Shown piece after piece: positions 1-9,018 of a stretch of DNA of 64,000 nucleotides; the first letter of the stretch is position 1, and the number at the start of each line of letters is the position of its first letter. The notes beneath the pieces were generated by a model. It saw nothing but the letters and a program-made list of their open reading frames with translations. It did not search any database and was not told the DNA's origin. The DNA is taken from NCBI GenBank assembly GCA_016201275.1, contig JACQDB010000121.1, forward strand, positions 30,994 to 94,993, given 5' to 3'. Both the position numbers and the translations under genes were made by a program. Source of the stretch: Acidobacteriota bacterium (GTDB lineage: Bacteria; Acidobacteriota; Blastocatellia; UBA7656).

Positions 1-1
1 A

Positions 2-400
2 GACGAGTCAAAAGCTGGCAGTGGGTTTGGAAAAAATGTTTCCCATTGGTTGGGGCGCGATCTGGTTTATCCCACTAATGTTTTGCACATGGCGACGGAA
101 TGTTTTAATCGGCAACACAGCGCGACGTTTCCTGTGGCCTTACCCATGTGGTTTATTAAACTTTTTACCGACCGAGGGGACAGTGTTCTGGACCCCTTTG
201 CAGGCTCTGGCACGACGGCTCTGGCTACGATTCAGGCAGGCAGAAACTATGTTGGAATTGATATTAGTGAGGAATATATAGAAGTGGCGCGCAGACGTAT
301 TGCCCAAACCCAAATCAGTCTGCTTGATGGTTTTGACTCTGAAACCACCTACGTAAATTCCAATCAGCAAGCCCCAGTTAATGAGAAGGCTGCGCTATGA
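2..400 (+). CDS. DNA methyltransferase, C-terminal part (5' end outside window)
   Basis: This frame is open from the window edge, so the gene starts upstream. The visible 132 residues hold DPFAGSGTT, the SAM-binding motif I of amino (N6-adenine or N4-cytosine) DNA methyltransferases, followed by GIDISEEYIEVA, which fits the ribose-binding strand. Motif I close to the C-terminus suggests a circularly ordered (beta-class) enzyme whose catalytic (D/N/S)PP(Y/W) motif lies before the window. The stop overlaps the next gene by 4 bases (ATGA), so the two are probably co-translated as a restriction-modification pair. The methylated base and target site cannot be read from this fragment. Confidence 0.85.
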   Translation, partial: DESKAGSGFGKNVSHWLGRDLVYPTNVLHMATECFNRQHSATFPVALPMWFIKLFTDRGDSVLDPFAGSGTTALATIQAGRNYVGIDISEEYIEVARRRIAQTQISLLDGFDSETTYVNSNQQAPVNEKAAL

Positions 401-1149
401 ATCGCATCAATCTCGATGCAGTCCAGCACTATGTGAATCAGAGTATCGGAGACTTTCATAAGGCCAGAATTCGAGCCTTAGAAAATTCTGCACTTCAAAG
501 GCTGTTGAAGAAAAACCCGTACTTGTTTAAGGCGAAAAATTTAATCACGGCGGGCGACTTGATAACCAGTTTAATGGAAGCCTCTTTGTCGTCTTCAGAA
601 GAAGAATTATTTGGCGATTTCCTGGAAGATTTAGCTGTTTTTGTTGCACAACAGACATCAGGTGGTCACAAGTCAACTGCTCCCGGAGTAGATTTAGAGT
701 TCTTTAACCATGACATTCATTACGTGGTCTCCGTAAAATCAGGGCCGAATTGGGGGAATAGCTCACAGCAAAGTAAACTTGAGCAGGATTTGAAGAACGC
801 TGTCGTAAGAGTCAAACAATCGAAACGCGGAGGCAATGTTCAACCGGTTCTGGGCATTTGTTATGGCAAGACAAGAACCAGTTATCTTCGCGGATATTTA
901 AAAATTGTCGGGCAAAACTTCTGGTATTTGATAAGCGAAAATAAAGATTTATATACAGAAATTATCGAACCAATCGGATACCAGGCCAGAGAGCATAATG
1001 ATGCCTTTTTGCTTGAAAAGGCCAAAGTCATCAACCGATTCACCAAACTTTTTCTTGAAACATATTGCGATGAAACTGGTGCCATAAATTGGGCAAGGCT
1101 TGTCGAGGTTACCTGTGGCAATTACGATTTGGATAAATTTTTGCCTTAA
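397..1149 (+). CDS. PmeII-like type II restriction endonuclease
   Basis: A 250-residue protein that resembles, from memory, the PmeII family of type II endonucleases: N-terminal FHKARIRALE, then KKNPYLFKAKN, FGDFLEDLA, a catalytic-looking GVDLEF (about residues 97-102) and VVSVKSGPNWGNSSQ (about 110-124), then LYTEIIEPIG. The Asp-Leu-Glu and Ser-Val-Lys elements match a PD-(D/E)xK core in which the usual Glu of ExK is replaced. The role would be cleavage of DNA not protected by the methyltransferase encoded immediately upstream, with which it overlaps by 4 bases. The gene is AT-rich (line 901-960 has 17 G/C in 60), unlike its neighbours, which suggests transfer. Confidence 0.85.
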   Translation: MNRINLDAVQHYVNQSIGDFHKARIRALENSALQRLLKKNPYLFKAKNLITAGDLITSLMEASLSSSEEELFGDFLEDLAVFVAQQTSGGHKSTAPGVDLEFFNHDIHYVVSVKSGPNWGNSSQQSKLEQDLKNAVVRVKQSKRGGNVQPVLGICYGKTRTSYLRGYLKIVGQNFWYLISENKDLYTEIIEPIGYQAREHNDAFLLEKAKVINRFTKLFLETYCDETGAINWARLVEVTCGNYDLDKFLP

Positions 1150-1187
1150 ATAATGACCTAGGTTCCGTGTAAACATAGCTGGCGTAC

Positions 1188-1196
1188 TGTTATACT
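1188..1196 (+). promoter_or_regulatory. Extended -10 promoter of rnjA
   Basis: TG-T-TATACT (TG 1188-1189, TATACT 1191-1196) is a good extended -10 element; the -35 region is poor (TGTAAA at 1168-1173). Transcription would begin near 1203, giving a leader of about 53 bases before the ATG at 1256. This also argues against the in-frame GTG at 1199, which would be upstream of the transcript start. Confidence 0.55.
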
Positions 1197-1255
1197 GTGT
1201 GTTGCGCTGCGGCATCACTCTCTACGAAATCAAACGGCGGACGCAATCAAACTTT

Positions 1256-2917
1256 ATGGCTGAAGGAAAACTGGAAATCATACCGCTGGGCGGCGTGGGA
1301 CATTTTGGAATGAATATGATGGCGCTGCGTTATCAAAACGTCGCTATCATCATTGATGCGGGAATGGGATTTCCCAACGAAGACCTGCCCGGCGTTGACA
1401 TCATCATCCCCGACTTTACGTTTATTGACGAGTACCGCGACGAAATCGCTGCCATCGTCTTAACTCACGGTCACGAAGACCACATCGGCGCGGTGCCTTT
1501 TCTGCTCAAAGAGATTGACGTGCCGGTTTACGGTACGCATTTCACTCTGGCGTTACTCGAAAACAAACTCCTCGAACACAAGTTATCCGACACCGCGCAG
1601 ATTCACGCCGTTGAGACTGGCGAAAAAATTACCGTCGGCGAATTCGAGGTGGAATGGATACACGTCTCGCACAGTTTGACTTCGTGTGCGGCGCTGGCGA
1701 TTACCACACCGGTTGGCGTGGTGATTCATTCGGGCGATTTCAAAGTAGATGACACGCCGGTGGTCGGCCCGACCATTGATTTGAAACGCCTGACCGAATA
1801 CGGCGATCAAGGGGTGCTGGCTTTATTGGCCGATTCGACCAATGCCGAACGCCCCGGACGCACGCTGTCGGAACGTGCGGTGATTCCGGCGCTGGAAAAA
1901 ATATTCGATGAAACCTACGGGCGGATTATCGTCAGTTGTTTCACTTCGTCCATCCATCGTTTGCAAATTATTTTCGATCTGGCGCAGGAGTTTAATCGCC
2001 AGGTCTGTTTGCTGGGGCGCAGTATGTTGCGGAACGTAGAGGTGGCCGACAGCTATCGGCAACTGGATATTGCCGACGGGTTGTTGGTCAGTCCCGCACA
2101 AGCGCGGCAGATGCATGATGATGAAATTATTTTGCTTGCCGCAGGCTGTCAGGCCGACCCGATGTCGGCAATGATGCGTTTGGCTACCGATCAGCATAAA
2201 AATTTGTCCGTCGAAGAAGGCGACATGGTGGTGCTGTCGGCGCGCAACATACCGGGCAATGATCTGGCGATTTCGCGGCTGATTTCGCATTGCTACAAAC
2301 GCGGCGCGCAGGTCGTGGATAGCTCGACAGCGCGTGTGCATTGTTCGGGGCATGGCAGTCAGGAAGATTTGCAAATCCTGATTGAAGCGGTGAGACCGAA
2401 ATTTTTGATTCCCATACATGGCGAATATCGCCAGCTTTATCGCCATAAAGAATGGGCGGTCGGTTTGGGCATCGTCGAAAAAAACAACATCGTGATTTTT
2501 GAAAATGGCGATGTCCTGGCGTTGGATGAACGCAGCGCCGAAATCATCGCCAAAGAAGCGGTCGGGCGCACCTTCATAGATCAATCGTATGGCGAAGTCG
2601 AAGACATCGTGGTGCGCGACCGCAAACATCTTTCTTACGATGGCATAGTGGTTCCGGTAGTCGCTATCAATCCGACTTCCGGCGAAATGGAATCGGAGCC
2701 GGAAATCGTCACTCGCGGTTTTATTGTCGAAGAGGCGGAAACTGATTTTCTCGAAGAGTTGAAAGAGATTGTCGAGAACACCGTGAACGAAGCGAGTCAC
2801 GAAGAACGCATAGATCATTCGGTCATCAAAGAAAAAACCCGCTTGGCGCTCAAACGCTTCATCCAGAAACGCACCGGGCGACGCCCCATGATTCTTCCCG
2901 TGGTGGTTGAAGTGTAA
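1256..2917 (+). CDS. rnj: Ribonuclease J (metallo-beta-lactamase / beta-CASP)
   Basis: RNase J is a 5'-3' exo- and endoribonuclease acting in mRNA decay and rRNA maturation in the cytoplasm. The 553-residue product has the usual family length (about 555). It carries the zinc-binding HGHEDH at residues 71-76, SHSLTS and HSGDFK further on, ADSTNAE, the beta-CASP segment, and SGHGSQEDL followed by PIHGEYRQL. The start at ATG 1256 (MAEGKLEII) matches where the family begins; the in-frame GTG at 1199 adds 19 residues that overlap the promoter. No strong ribosome site precedes it. The stop overlaps the next start by one base (TAATG), so the pair is probably co-transcribed. Confidence 0.95.
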   Translation: MAEGKLEIIPLGGVGHFGMNMMALRYQNVAIIIDAGMGFPNEDLPGVDIIIPDFTFIDEYRDEIAAIVLTHGHEDHIGAVPFLLKEIDVPVYGTHFTLALLENKLLEHKLSDTAQIHAVETGEKITVGEFEVEWIHVSHSLTSCAALAITTPVGVVIHSGDFKVDDTPVVGPTIDLKRLTEYGDQGVLALLADSTNAERPGRTLSERAVIPALEKIFDETYGRIIVSCFTSSIHRLQIIFDLAQEFNRQVCLLGRSMLRNVEVADSYRQLDIADGLLVSPAQARQMHDDEIILLAAGCQADPMSAMMRLATDQHKNLSVEEGDMVVLSARNIPGNDLAISRLISHCYKRGAQVVDSSTARVHCSGHGSQEDLQILIEAVRPKFLIPIHGEYRQLYRHKEWAVGLGIVEKNNIVIFENGDVLALDERSAEIIAKEAVGRTFIDQSYGEVEDIVVRDRKHLSYDGIVVPVVAINPTSGEMESEPEIVTRGFIVEEAETDFLEELKEIVENTVNEASHEERIDHSVIKEKTRLALKRFIQKRTGRRPMILPVVVEV

Positions 2918-3714
2918 TGCCCATCCGAAAACGGCTGACCCGCTGGCGCATCATCCTGCTTATTCTTTTCACCCTGTTGGCTGGCTTGTTGGTCTATGCC
3001 TACGAAGTTGAACCTTATCGCATAGAAGTCACGCGCTATCACCTTGCCGCGACGTTGCAATCGCCCATCAAAATCGCCCATCTTACCGATCTGCATACTT
3101 ATGGATTAGGGCGGCGTGAAGGTCAGATGATCGCCATACTCAAAGCTGAGAAGCCGGATTTGATTGTCATCACCGGCGACCAGATTTCTGATCTGAGCGG
3201 CTATGACGGCTGCCGCCAGGTATTGCAGCAACTCCATGCACCGCTAGGCGTTTGGGTCGTGCCGGGCAATCACGACAACTGGTATCGCATCGCCAAACAG
3301 AAAGAATTTTATGCCGAGGCGGGAGCGAAATTCTTAAAGAACGAGAGCGGCAAAGTGCGCGATGATGTCTGGATCATCGGCTTGGATGATGCGATGACGG
3401 GGACGCCGGACATCAAGGCCGCGTTGAAAGGAGTGCCGGAAAATGCCTATAAAATCGGGCTTTTTCATGCGCCTGCCTATTTTGATGTAGCGGCAGGGAA
3501 ATGCGACGTGGTCTTTGCGGGGCATACGCATGGCGGACAGATTCGCGTTCCGTTCCTCAAACCCTTCTGGTTGCCCAAAGCCTGCGGCGACTACGTTGCC
3601 GGTTGGTACGAGCGCGCCGGTTCGAAGCTGTACGTCAGTCGCGGGATAGGCACTTCGATTGTTTCAGTGCGCTTCAATTGCCGCCCGGAAATCGCCATTA
3701 TCACTTTGGATTAG
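2917..3714 (+). CDS. Membrane-anchored metallophosphoesterase (YkuE/LpxG-like)
   Basis: The 265-residue protein has an N-terminal membrane segment (about residues 11-28), then a calcineurin-like phosphoesterase domain: DLH (58-60), GDQ (88-90), GNHD (117-120) and GHTHGG (202-207), all the metal-ligand motifs of a two-metal enzyme. Proteins of this build include YkuE and the UDP-2,3-diacylglucosamine hydrolase LpxG, so a membrane-lipid or lipid A substrate is possible but unproven. Translation is coupled to rnj by the TAATG overlap. Its 3' end overlaps the convergent peptidase gene by four bases. Confidence 0.85.
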   Translation: MPIRKRLTRWRIILLILFTLLAGLLVYAYEVEPYRIEVTRYHLAATLQSPIKIAHLTDLHTYGLGRREGQMIAILKAEKPDLIVITGDQISDLSGYDGCRQVLQQLHAPLGVWVVPGNHDNWYRIAKQKEFYAEAGAKFLKNESGKVRDDVWIIGLDDAMTGTPDIKAALKGVPENAYKIGLFHAPAYFDVAAGKCDVVFAGHTHGGQIRVPFLKPFWLPKACGDYVAGWYERAGSKLYVSRGIGTSIVSVRFNCRPEIAIITLD

Positions 3715-5018
3715 TTGGCTCTCCCTTTGCTATCCAGCTTTTCCTGCTTTACCCAGAACCGCTTGAAACGTGAAAGCTGCCCGACAAGTGGAGCGGCTTG
3801 CTCCACTTGTCGTAGCCACTCCGGCAAGATTTGACGATGCGTTTCCCAGGCTTTCCGGCATTGAGAAGCGGTGCGCCAGGTTTCGACTGATGACACGAAA
3901 CCGGCTTCCAGAGCCATTCTTGTGTCATCAATGATTTTTTTCAAGACTTCGTAATCGCGCAAAACCAGGCGATGCAATTTTTCATGTCGCCAGAATAAAC
4001 TTTCCGCATCGTAGCCTACACCCGGAGTTGCGCCGGTCACAATCAAATCGCTCTCCAATACCAGAGGCTTGAAAATACTCAGGCACGGTGAAGAGGTTCC
4101 GGTGAGCCAATGCGTTTGATCGGTAGAGTGCAGGCGACTGACCATAGCGCCAGTGGTTTGTCCGGCAATGCGCGTCGGCCACCACGACGCATGGGCGCAA
4201 GGCATCTTCATGCGCCAGCCGTCTTGCGGCTGCAAACCGTTGTGGTCGCGCAAAGCGGCGAAGAAGTCTTCCCGTTCCAGTTTGTCATTTTTCTGCTTGA
4301 GATTTTTCAATGTGCAGGCGCTGCGTTCAAGAGCGCCGGACAGCTTGCGGTATTTCGCGTCGCCGAAACAGCGTGCGAAATCGAAATCCGCCGACGCTTT
4401 GCACCAGCCTTGCCGACGCGCCAACCGATAAGCTTCATCGGCTATCAAATCGAATTCTTTGCCTATGGAAAGGGCGTTTGAAATGCTGCGAATGCCGCGC
4501 ACTTTTTCCGCCGCCCACATGGTATCGGCGGTCTCCAAGACCCAAGCTTCGTGCGGGTCGGCGATGATAAAGGAATTGTGATAACGAAAATTTTTATGGC
4601 GATAGCCGCAATTGCCGCCCTGCCCGTAGCGCTGCAAAAAGGTGGTGATGAATTCCAAAGCCTCTCGTGCCGAGGCGGTGCGTTCGAGCGCCAGTCGCAG
4701 CAAGTCCATTCCGGTCAGCCCACTTTTTGCGACCGGCAATTTCGTCCACACCGCTTCATTGCCTATGGCTACGCCGTGGTGATTCGCGCCAATTTCTGCG
4801 CCCCACATCCAGAAAGGCCGACTCAAAATGACTGCGTTGGTGTGCGCGGTTTGCGGGATTTCTATATAGGTGCATTGCAAAGTCCTGGCGTTGTGGTGAT
4901 GGATTTGCGGCAGGTGGTCAACGGCCTGCGCTTCGCCGGGTTCGCGGTCACTGTTTTTGGCAAACCACACTGCGCCATCGGCGGTGTGATTGGGCAGAGC
5001 TACCATTGTGTCGCACAT
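3711..5018 (-). CDS. Secernin-like C69-family peptidase
   Basis: A 435-residue protein beginning MCDTMVALP with FAKNSDRE near residue 20. This is the secernin / peptidase family C69 signature, in which Cys2 is the expected N-terminal nucleophile of an Ntn-type hydrolase. Family members are dipeptidases or amidohydrolases of unclear substrate. Supporting segments are WMWGAEIGANHHGVAIGNEAV and ADPHEAWVLET, both typical of the fold. It is followed by nothing on the same strand, and its stop overlaps the 3' end of the metallophosphoesterase gene. Eight bases separate it from the upstream DUF4112 gene, so the two are likely one transcript. Confidence 0.85.
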   Translation of the reverse strand: MCDTMVALPNHTADGAVWFAKNSDREPGEAQAVDHLPQIHHHNARTLQCTYIEIPQTAHTNAVILSRPFWMWGAEIGANHHGVAIGNEAVWTKLPVAKSGLTGMDLLRLALERTASAREALEFITTFLQRYGQGGNCGYRHKNFRYHNSFIIADPHEAWVLETADTMWAAEKVRGIRSISNALSIGKEFDLIADEAYRLARRQGWCKASADFDFARCFGDAKYRKLSGALERSACTLKNLKQKNDKLEREDFFAALRDHNGLQPQDGWRMKMPCAHASWWPTRIAGQTTGAMVSRLHSTDQTHWLTGTSSPCLSIFKPLVLESDLIVTGATPGVGYDAESLFWRHEKLHRLVLRDYEVLKKIIDDTRMALEAGFVSSVETWRTASQCRKAWETHRQILPEWLRQVEQAAPLVGQLSRFKRFWVKQEKLDSKGRAN

Positions 5019-5025
5019 CGTTTTA

Positions 5026-5592
5026 TCAAGAGGTCGGACGATTACCAGCCATTGAAAGATTCACAGGGAAGAGCGAACTGAGCAGCCATAAAATCATCAA
5101 CAACCATACGACGACGACCGCTCCGAACAGACCTAAGAGCATAAACAGCCAGAGGTAATCCGTAAAGCGTGTGCGCTCGCTGCCTTCGGCAAAACGATTC
5201 AACAACGCAACATTTTTCTTGTTCGCCTGAAACGCAAAGTCCAGAAAATCGCCTACCAAAGGTATGCTGCCGATGAGGTAATCGAAGGCGACATTAAAGA
5301 CCATGCGCCCGATGACAATCTTCGGCAAGCCATATTGAATCGAGCGCAACACCAGGTAAACGGAAATCAAGGCGCTGATGGAATCGCCAGCGACGGGTAA
5401 GAGAAAGCCTATGATAGGGTCAAGCCCGAAGCGGATTTCGGTTCCGGGAATCCGAAAGATTTGGTCTAGCACGAAGCCGATTTTTTCGAGTCGCGCATCT
5501 ACGTGTCGTTCAGCGATTTGGCGTTGTGGCGATTGGTTCGGGTCGGCATACAGGATTTCAGGTGCTGCCGGGGGATTGAAAGTTTTACTCAT
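5026..5592 (-). CDS. DUF4112 membrane protein
   Basis: The 188-residue product matches the DUF4112 pattern: IPGTEIRFGLDPIIG (about 44-58), PVAGDSISALIS, GSIPLVGDFLDFAFQANKKN, then a strongly hydrophobic C-terminal stretch of about 35 residues. The function of the family is unknown. The ATG at 5592 is chosen because GGAGG lies five bases upstream; an in-frame TTG at 5604 would place the ribosome site inside the gene. It sits eight bases before the secernin-like gene on the same strand. Confidence 0.85.
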   Translation of the reverse strand: MSKTFNPPAAPEILYADPNQSPQRQIAERHVDARLEKIGFVLDQIFRIPGTEIRFGLDPIIGFLLPVAGDSISALISVYLVLRSIQYGLPKIVIGRMVFNVAFDYLIGSIPLVGDFLDFAFQANKKNVALLNRFAEGSERTRFTDYLWLFMLLGLFGAVVVVWLLMILWLLSSLFPVNLSMAGNRPTS

Positions 5593-5708
5593 TGCGGCCT
5601 CCAAAGCTCAGATGAACAGTAGCGCAGAAATGGCTGTATGAAAAAATCAGAGTATCGGCAAGCGGAGAACTGCCATCGCAAAAACGCTCAAATGATTTCA
5701 GAAAAAAA

Positions 5709-6326
5709 TCATTTGATTAAGGAGAGAATAATTACTGTGATGACAATGGCACCAAGCAAAGTGGCGGTTGCATATTTGTAATAATGTCTCGGCCAGGTCG
5801 AGGCTCGTTCGCCGACATATTTGATCGCGCCGCATTCGCCGATGAAGCGCAGCAGGCGACTGATCAGCATCAGCCCCAGAAAGAGCAGCGGATTCATGCC
5901 TGTAAATCCGGCTCCGAGACTGGCCACGCGAACCAAGCCGGTGGTCATACCGGCCAGTAAAATAAAACCTACGCCCCAATGGCTATCGAATTTTTCGATG
6001 ATGCCCGCCCAACGCTCCTGCGCTCCATACAGGGAAATTAGGCGTTCGCCCAGCGACTGAAAAAAAACTAAACCAATGACATATAAAACCAGAGAGCCGC
6101 TGACCGAGCCACAGGTGGCGCTGACGGCAAAGCGCAGCCATTTGCGCGGCGCGGCGGTGATTAAGGCCACCAAAATCAAGGCTACAGGGATGGGAAAAAT
6201 TGTCAGCCCGGCAAGTTCCAGTAAAAAGACGTAGCCTTCGGCGCGAGGATGCGCGGCGATGCGTTGGGCGTTGGGCTTGATTTTTTCCCTCCACCAAGTG
6301 GAACTCCAGAAGTGTTTGATGGCCAT
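5709..6326 (-). CDS. VTT/YqaA-like integral membrane protein
   Basis: A protein of about 205 residues with several hydrophobic segments (for example ELAGLTIFPIPVALILVALI and GVGFILLAGMTTGLVRVASL). The fold resembles the VTT/DedA-related YqaA group, whose members are implicated in lipid scrambling or transport; no substrate can be named. ATG 6326 is preceded by AGGG at short spacing; ATG 6350 is an alternative start in frame, and the longer open frame up to 6425 has no support. It precedes the DUF4112 gene by 116 bases on the same strand. Confidence 0.6.
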   Translation of the reverse strand: MAIKHFWSSTWWREKIKPNAQRIAAHPRAEGYVFLLELAGLTIFPIPVALILVALITAAPRKWLRFAVSATCGSVSGSLVLYVIGLVFFQSLGERLISLYGAQERWAGIIEKFDSHWGVGFILLAGMTTGLVRVASLGAGFTGMNPLLFLGLMLISRLLRFIGECGAIKYVGERASTWPRHYYKYATATLLGAIVITVIILSLIK

Positions 6327-6450
6327 CGCCCTGTAGTTTACCCGAATCATTTTGACTGCGTAAGGGCATTGATGAAACTGGCAATCACGAAATATCAATG
6401 CGGGTTTTTGTCGGCGCGGGGGCATTCAGTTCTCCGCGAACAAGAAGAAG

Positions 6451-6540
6451 CCACAGATGAACACCGCTGCACACCGATAGGAAAAGCCAAGACCCTTTGG
6501 GTTTTTCTGGCCTCGGTGTTGATCTGTGTGCATCTGTAGT
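6451..6540. repeat. Imperfect inverted repeat of the ACAGATGAACACMGATG type
   Basis: The left arm (6451-6480, starting CCACAGATGAACACC) and right arm (6511-6539, ending GTGTGCATCTGTAG) are imperfect inverted copies flanking a central hairpin (AAAAGCC...GGGTTTTTC). It fills most of the 355-base gap between the membrane protein and ruvB. A single arm-like sequence (ACCGATGAACACCGATAA) also appears near 37725. No gene is visible in the gap. Confidence 0.7.
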
Positions 6541-6639
6541 TCTCTTGCGCCCTTTTGTGGCGAGAACCATATGACCTTGTTGTTGGCGCGGGATATTGCA
6601 AAAGTTTGCGGCGCAGCTTTCAGCCGTAGTCTGTGGCTG

Positions 6640-6648
6640 TGGTAAAAT
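6640..6648 (+). promoter_or_regulatory. Extended -10 promoter of ruvB
   Basis: TG-G-TAAAAT at 6640-6648 has the extended -10 form; start would be near 6655, leaving a leader of about 27 bases with AAAGGA before the ATG at 6682. No clear -35 is seen. Confidence 0.45.
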
Positions 6649-6681
6649 AATTCGACAAACCCATCGCTAAAGGAACAACCC

Positions 6682-7728
6682 ATGTCAGAAGAGAGAATGG
6701 TTTCCGCAAATGCCAATGATTCGGAAGAACAAAAAGTTGAATTGAGCCTGCGTCCGAAATGGATCAAAGAATATATCGGCCAGAATAAAGTCAAAGAGAA
6801 CCTCAGCATCTTTATGCAGGCGGCGAGAAAACGCGGCCAAGCCTTAGATCACGTTCTGTTATATGGCCCACCGGGTCTAGGGAAAACGACTTTGTCGAAT
6901 ATAGTAGCCAACGAAATGGGCTGCGATATTAAATCCACTGCCGGGCCGGTCATCGAAAAAGCCGGAGACCTGGCCGCCTTGTTGACCAATCTCTCCGATG
7001 GCGACGTGTTGTTTATAGATGAGATTCACCGCCTTAATCCGGCTATCGAAGAAATTTTGTATCCGGCGATGGAAGACTATCAGTTGGACATCATCATCGG
7101 CCAAGGCCCGTCGGCGCGCTCGATCAAAATTGATTTGCCGAAATTCACTTTGATTGGCGCGACCACTCGCGCCGGATTGTTGACCGCGCCGCTGCGCGCC
7201 CGATTCGGCATTCCGCTGCATCTGGATTTTTATTCCGTCGCTGATCTCGAAGTCATCATTTTGCGTTCAGCGGAAATTCTAGGGGTGCAGATTGAACAAA
7301 CGGGGGCGGTCGAAATCGCCAAGCGTTCGCGTGGCACGCCGCGCATCGCCAATCGGTTGTTGCGTCGCGTCCGCGATATTGCCGAGGTGGTGTACGATGG
7401 TATCGTCAGCGCCGAGGTGGCGACCGATGCCTTGAATCGCATGGAGGTGGATACTTACGGGTTGGATGAAGTTGATCGCAAATTGATTTTGACCATCATC
7501 GAAAAATACGAAGGCGGGCCGGTCGGTTTGGGCACGCTGTCGGCTTCGATCAGCGAAGAGAAGGATGCCATAGAAGAAATTTATGAGCCGTACCTGATTC
7601 AAATCGGCTTTTTGAATCGCACGCCGCGAGGCCGCATGGCCGCACGCGCCGCTTACGAACATTTCGGCTTTCCTTATCAGGCCAGCGCGAATCCGTTAGA
7701 ACAAGGCAAGCTCTTCAGCGGCAGTTGA
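6682..7728 (+). CDS. ruvB: Holliday junction branch migration helicase RuvB
   Basis: RuvB is the AAA+ motor that, with RuvA, drives branch migration of Holliday junctions during recombinational repair. The 348 residues match the family length. Walker [10 protein letters not shown] is at 62-70, Walker B FIDEIHRL at 111-118, the sensor-1 ATTRAGLL at 160-167, and the arginine finger lies in LRARFG (171-176). The winged-helix part includes [12 protein letters not shown] and ends with [12 protein letters not shown], the DNA-binding motif. AAAGGA lies nine bases before the ATG. No ruvA or ruvC gene is adjacent. Confidence 0.97.
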   Translation: MSEERMVSANANDSEEQKVELSLRPKWIKEYIGQNKVKENLSIFMQAARKRGQALDHVLLYGPPGLGKTTLSNIVANEMGCDIKSTAGPVIEKAGDLAALLTNLSDGDVLFIDEIHRLNPAIEEILYPAMEDYQLDIIIGQGPSARSIKIDLPKFTLIGATTRAGLLTAPLRARFGIPLHLDFYSVADLEVIILRSAEILGVQIEQTGAVEIAKRSRGTPRIANRLLRRVRDIAEVVYDGIVSAEVATDALNRMEVDTYGLDEVDRKLILTIIEKYEGGPVGLGTLSASISEEKDAIEEIYEPYLIQIGFLNRTPRGRMAARAAYEHFGFPYQASANPLEQGKLFSGS

Positions 7729-7977
7729 GCCGCAGGGCTTGAAGGGTTGGCGTGGCTGGCGATGAAAAATCAAAAGGGCAGGAAAGCTGGCGGTTTTTTT
7801 ACATTTTTTTTGCAACTTTCTGCACCCATTTGCCACTTACCCAGCGTTTATAGCTGGTGACACGCAATTGTCGAAAAAGCCAGAAAATATGGGAACTTTA
7901 GCGAGTCTCTTTCGTTTGGAGTTGCATTACCCGAAGTAGCTTGTTTAGGTCAGTACCAAAATCAGTTGGAGTTCAAT

Positions 7978-8847
7978 ATGAAAAAACTAAGTCGCAAAAC
8001 GCCATTCCTGATGCTGTTGGTTTTAAGTCTGATTGCTTCGCAACTTTTCCTCAAAGCCTTTGGCATCAATCTGACGCCTAGCCTAGGAACCCTTGCCCAT
8101 TCGTGGAGCCGCGTCGCCAGCGCCGTCGGCTTTGTGTATCAACCGGGTTTCGCGGCGGAGTTGGATGCTCTGAGCCATCATCTGTTTTGCGATGAAAAAG
8201 GACAACCCGTTGACCGCGAAGAATTCTGCGGCGAAATGGCTTGCTATAAAGGGAATGATTTTGATTTTGAGATGCCGCCAGCTATCGAAATCACCGAGCC
8301 GGATTATGGCGTCGAGCCGGAAAAGCCGGGCTGTTGGAAATCGGCTTATAAACAGATACTGTTGCAAGATAAAAAACTGGAGACCGAGGTTGTCGAGATC
8401 GCCACAGATGCTGACGAAAACTCTGCGGATGCCGATGGCAAGAGCGAAGGCACAGCGGTGAGTAGTTCAACACCGGCGACAGGCGAAGCGGCTACGGGTG
8501 CGGCGGAAGCCGATGCGAAAACTTCTGTCACCACCGTCGAGAATAAAATTTTTATGACCACAGATGATGAGCGCGTTGCGCCGAAAGCCGATAAAATCCG
8601 CAAGCCCTGCCCCGAACAGAGGCCATTAAAGAGAGAAGAGTTGCAACGTCTGGAAGAGAATCTGAAAAATTTTGAAGAACGAAAAATGAATTACGACATT
8701 CCCTTGGTGCAAGCGTTGCAGACGCTCAAGAGGCTGGAAAAAACCAAACACTTTCGCATCATCGTCCGCCTGAGTTCGCCGGTATCGCCGCACGCTTTCA
8801 CGTCAGCGCCGAGTTCATTGGCCGGCCTGGAAGAGAGCGAGTTGTGA
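7978..8847 (+). CDS. Exported protein of unknown function
   Basis: A 289-residue protein starting MKKLSRKTPFLMLLVLSLI, a signal peptide or N-terminal anchor. The start ATG 7978 has GGAG six bases upstream. The mature part has five cysteines (FCDEKGQ, EEFCGEMACY, KPGCWK, RKPCPE), an Ala/Ser/Thr/Asp-rich linker about residues 150-190, and a charged helical C-terminal region ending in LEESEL. I do not recognise a family. It stands alone between ruvB and the DUF1232 gene and is followed by a strong terminator. Confidence 0.65.
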   Translation: MKKLSRKTPFLMLLVLSLIASQLFLKAFGINLTPSLGTLAHSWSRVASAVGFVYQPGFAAELDALSHHLFCDEKGQPVDREEFCGEMACYKGNDFDFEMPPAIEITEPDYGVEPEKPGCWKSAYKQILLQDKKLETEVVEIATDADENSADADGKSEGTAVSSSTPATGEAATGAAEADAKTSVTTVENKIFMTTDDERVAPKADKIRKPCPEQRPLKREELQRLEENLKNFEERKMNYDIPLVQALQTLKRLEKTKHFRIIVRLSSPVSPHAFTSAPSSLAGLEESEL

Positions 8848-8885
8848 GGGTTTTTCTGTGCCGTTTTTTCTTTTTCCTTACTTGG

Positions 8886-8914
8886 AATGCGGGTCAACAG
8901 CCCGCATTTTTTTT
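8886..8914 (+). terminator. Intrinsic terminator after the exported protein
   Basis: The stem AATGCGGG / CCCGCATT (8886-8893 with 8901-8908) has a seven-base loop and is followed by a run of T. It lies 39 bases after the stop at 8847. Confidence 0.9.
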
Positions 8915-8955
8915 GCATCGTTGATGCAACGCGGGGGCTTTTCGCGGATTCAAAA

Positions 8956-8984
8956 TTGACTCCTGGAAATTGGCTTCGTAAACT
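8956..8984 (+). promoter_or_regulatory. Sigma-70-like promoter of the DUF1232 gene
   Basis: TTGACT (8956-8961) and TAAACT (8979-8984) are separated by 17 bases. The start would be near 8991, 28 bases before the ATG at 9019. Confidence 0.6.
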
Positions 8985-9018
8985 GAATTCAGCAAATCTT
9001 AAACAGCGAGGGAACAGG

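Noticed and set aside
1823..2818. 331-codon minus-strand open frame opposite rnj
   Set aside because: It is wholly antisense to a conserved RNase J gene, has no ribosome site and codes a His/Arg/Phe-rich product typical of shadow frames.
8887..9018. Upstream in-frame extension of the DUF1232 gene
   Set aside because: It starts inside the terminator stem and crosses the promoter; the ATG at 9019 fits the family and ribosome site.
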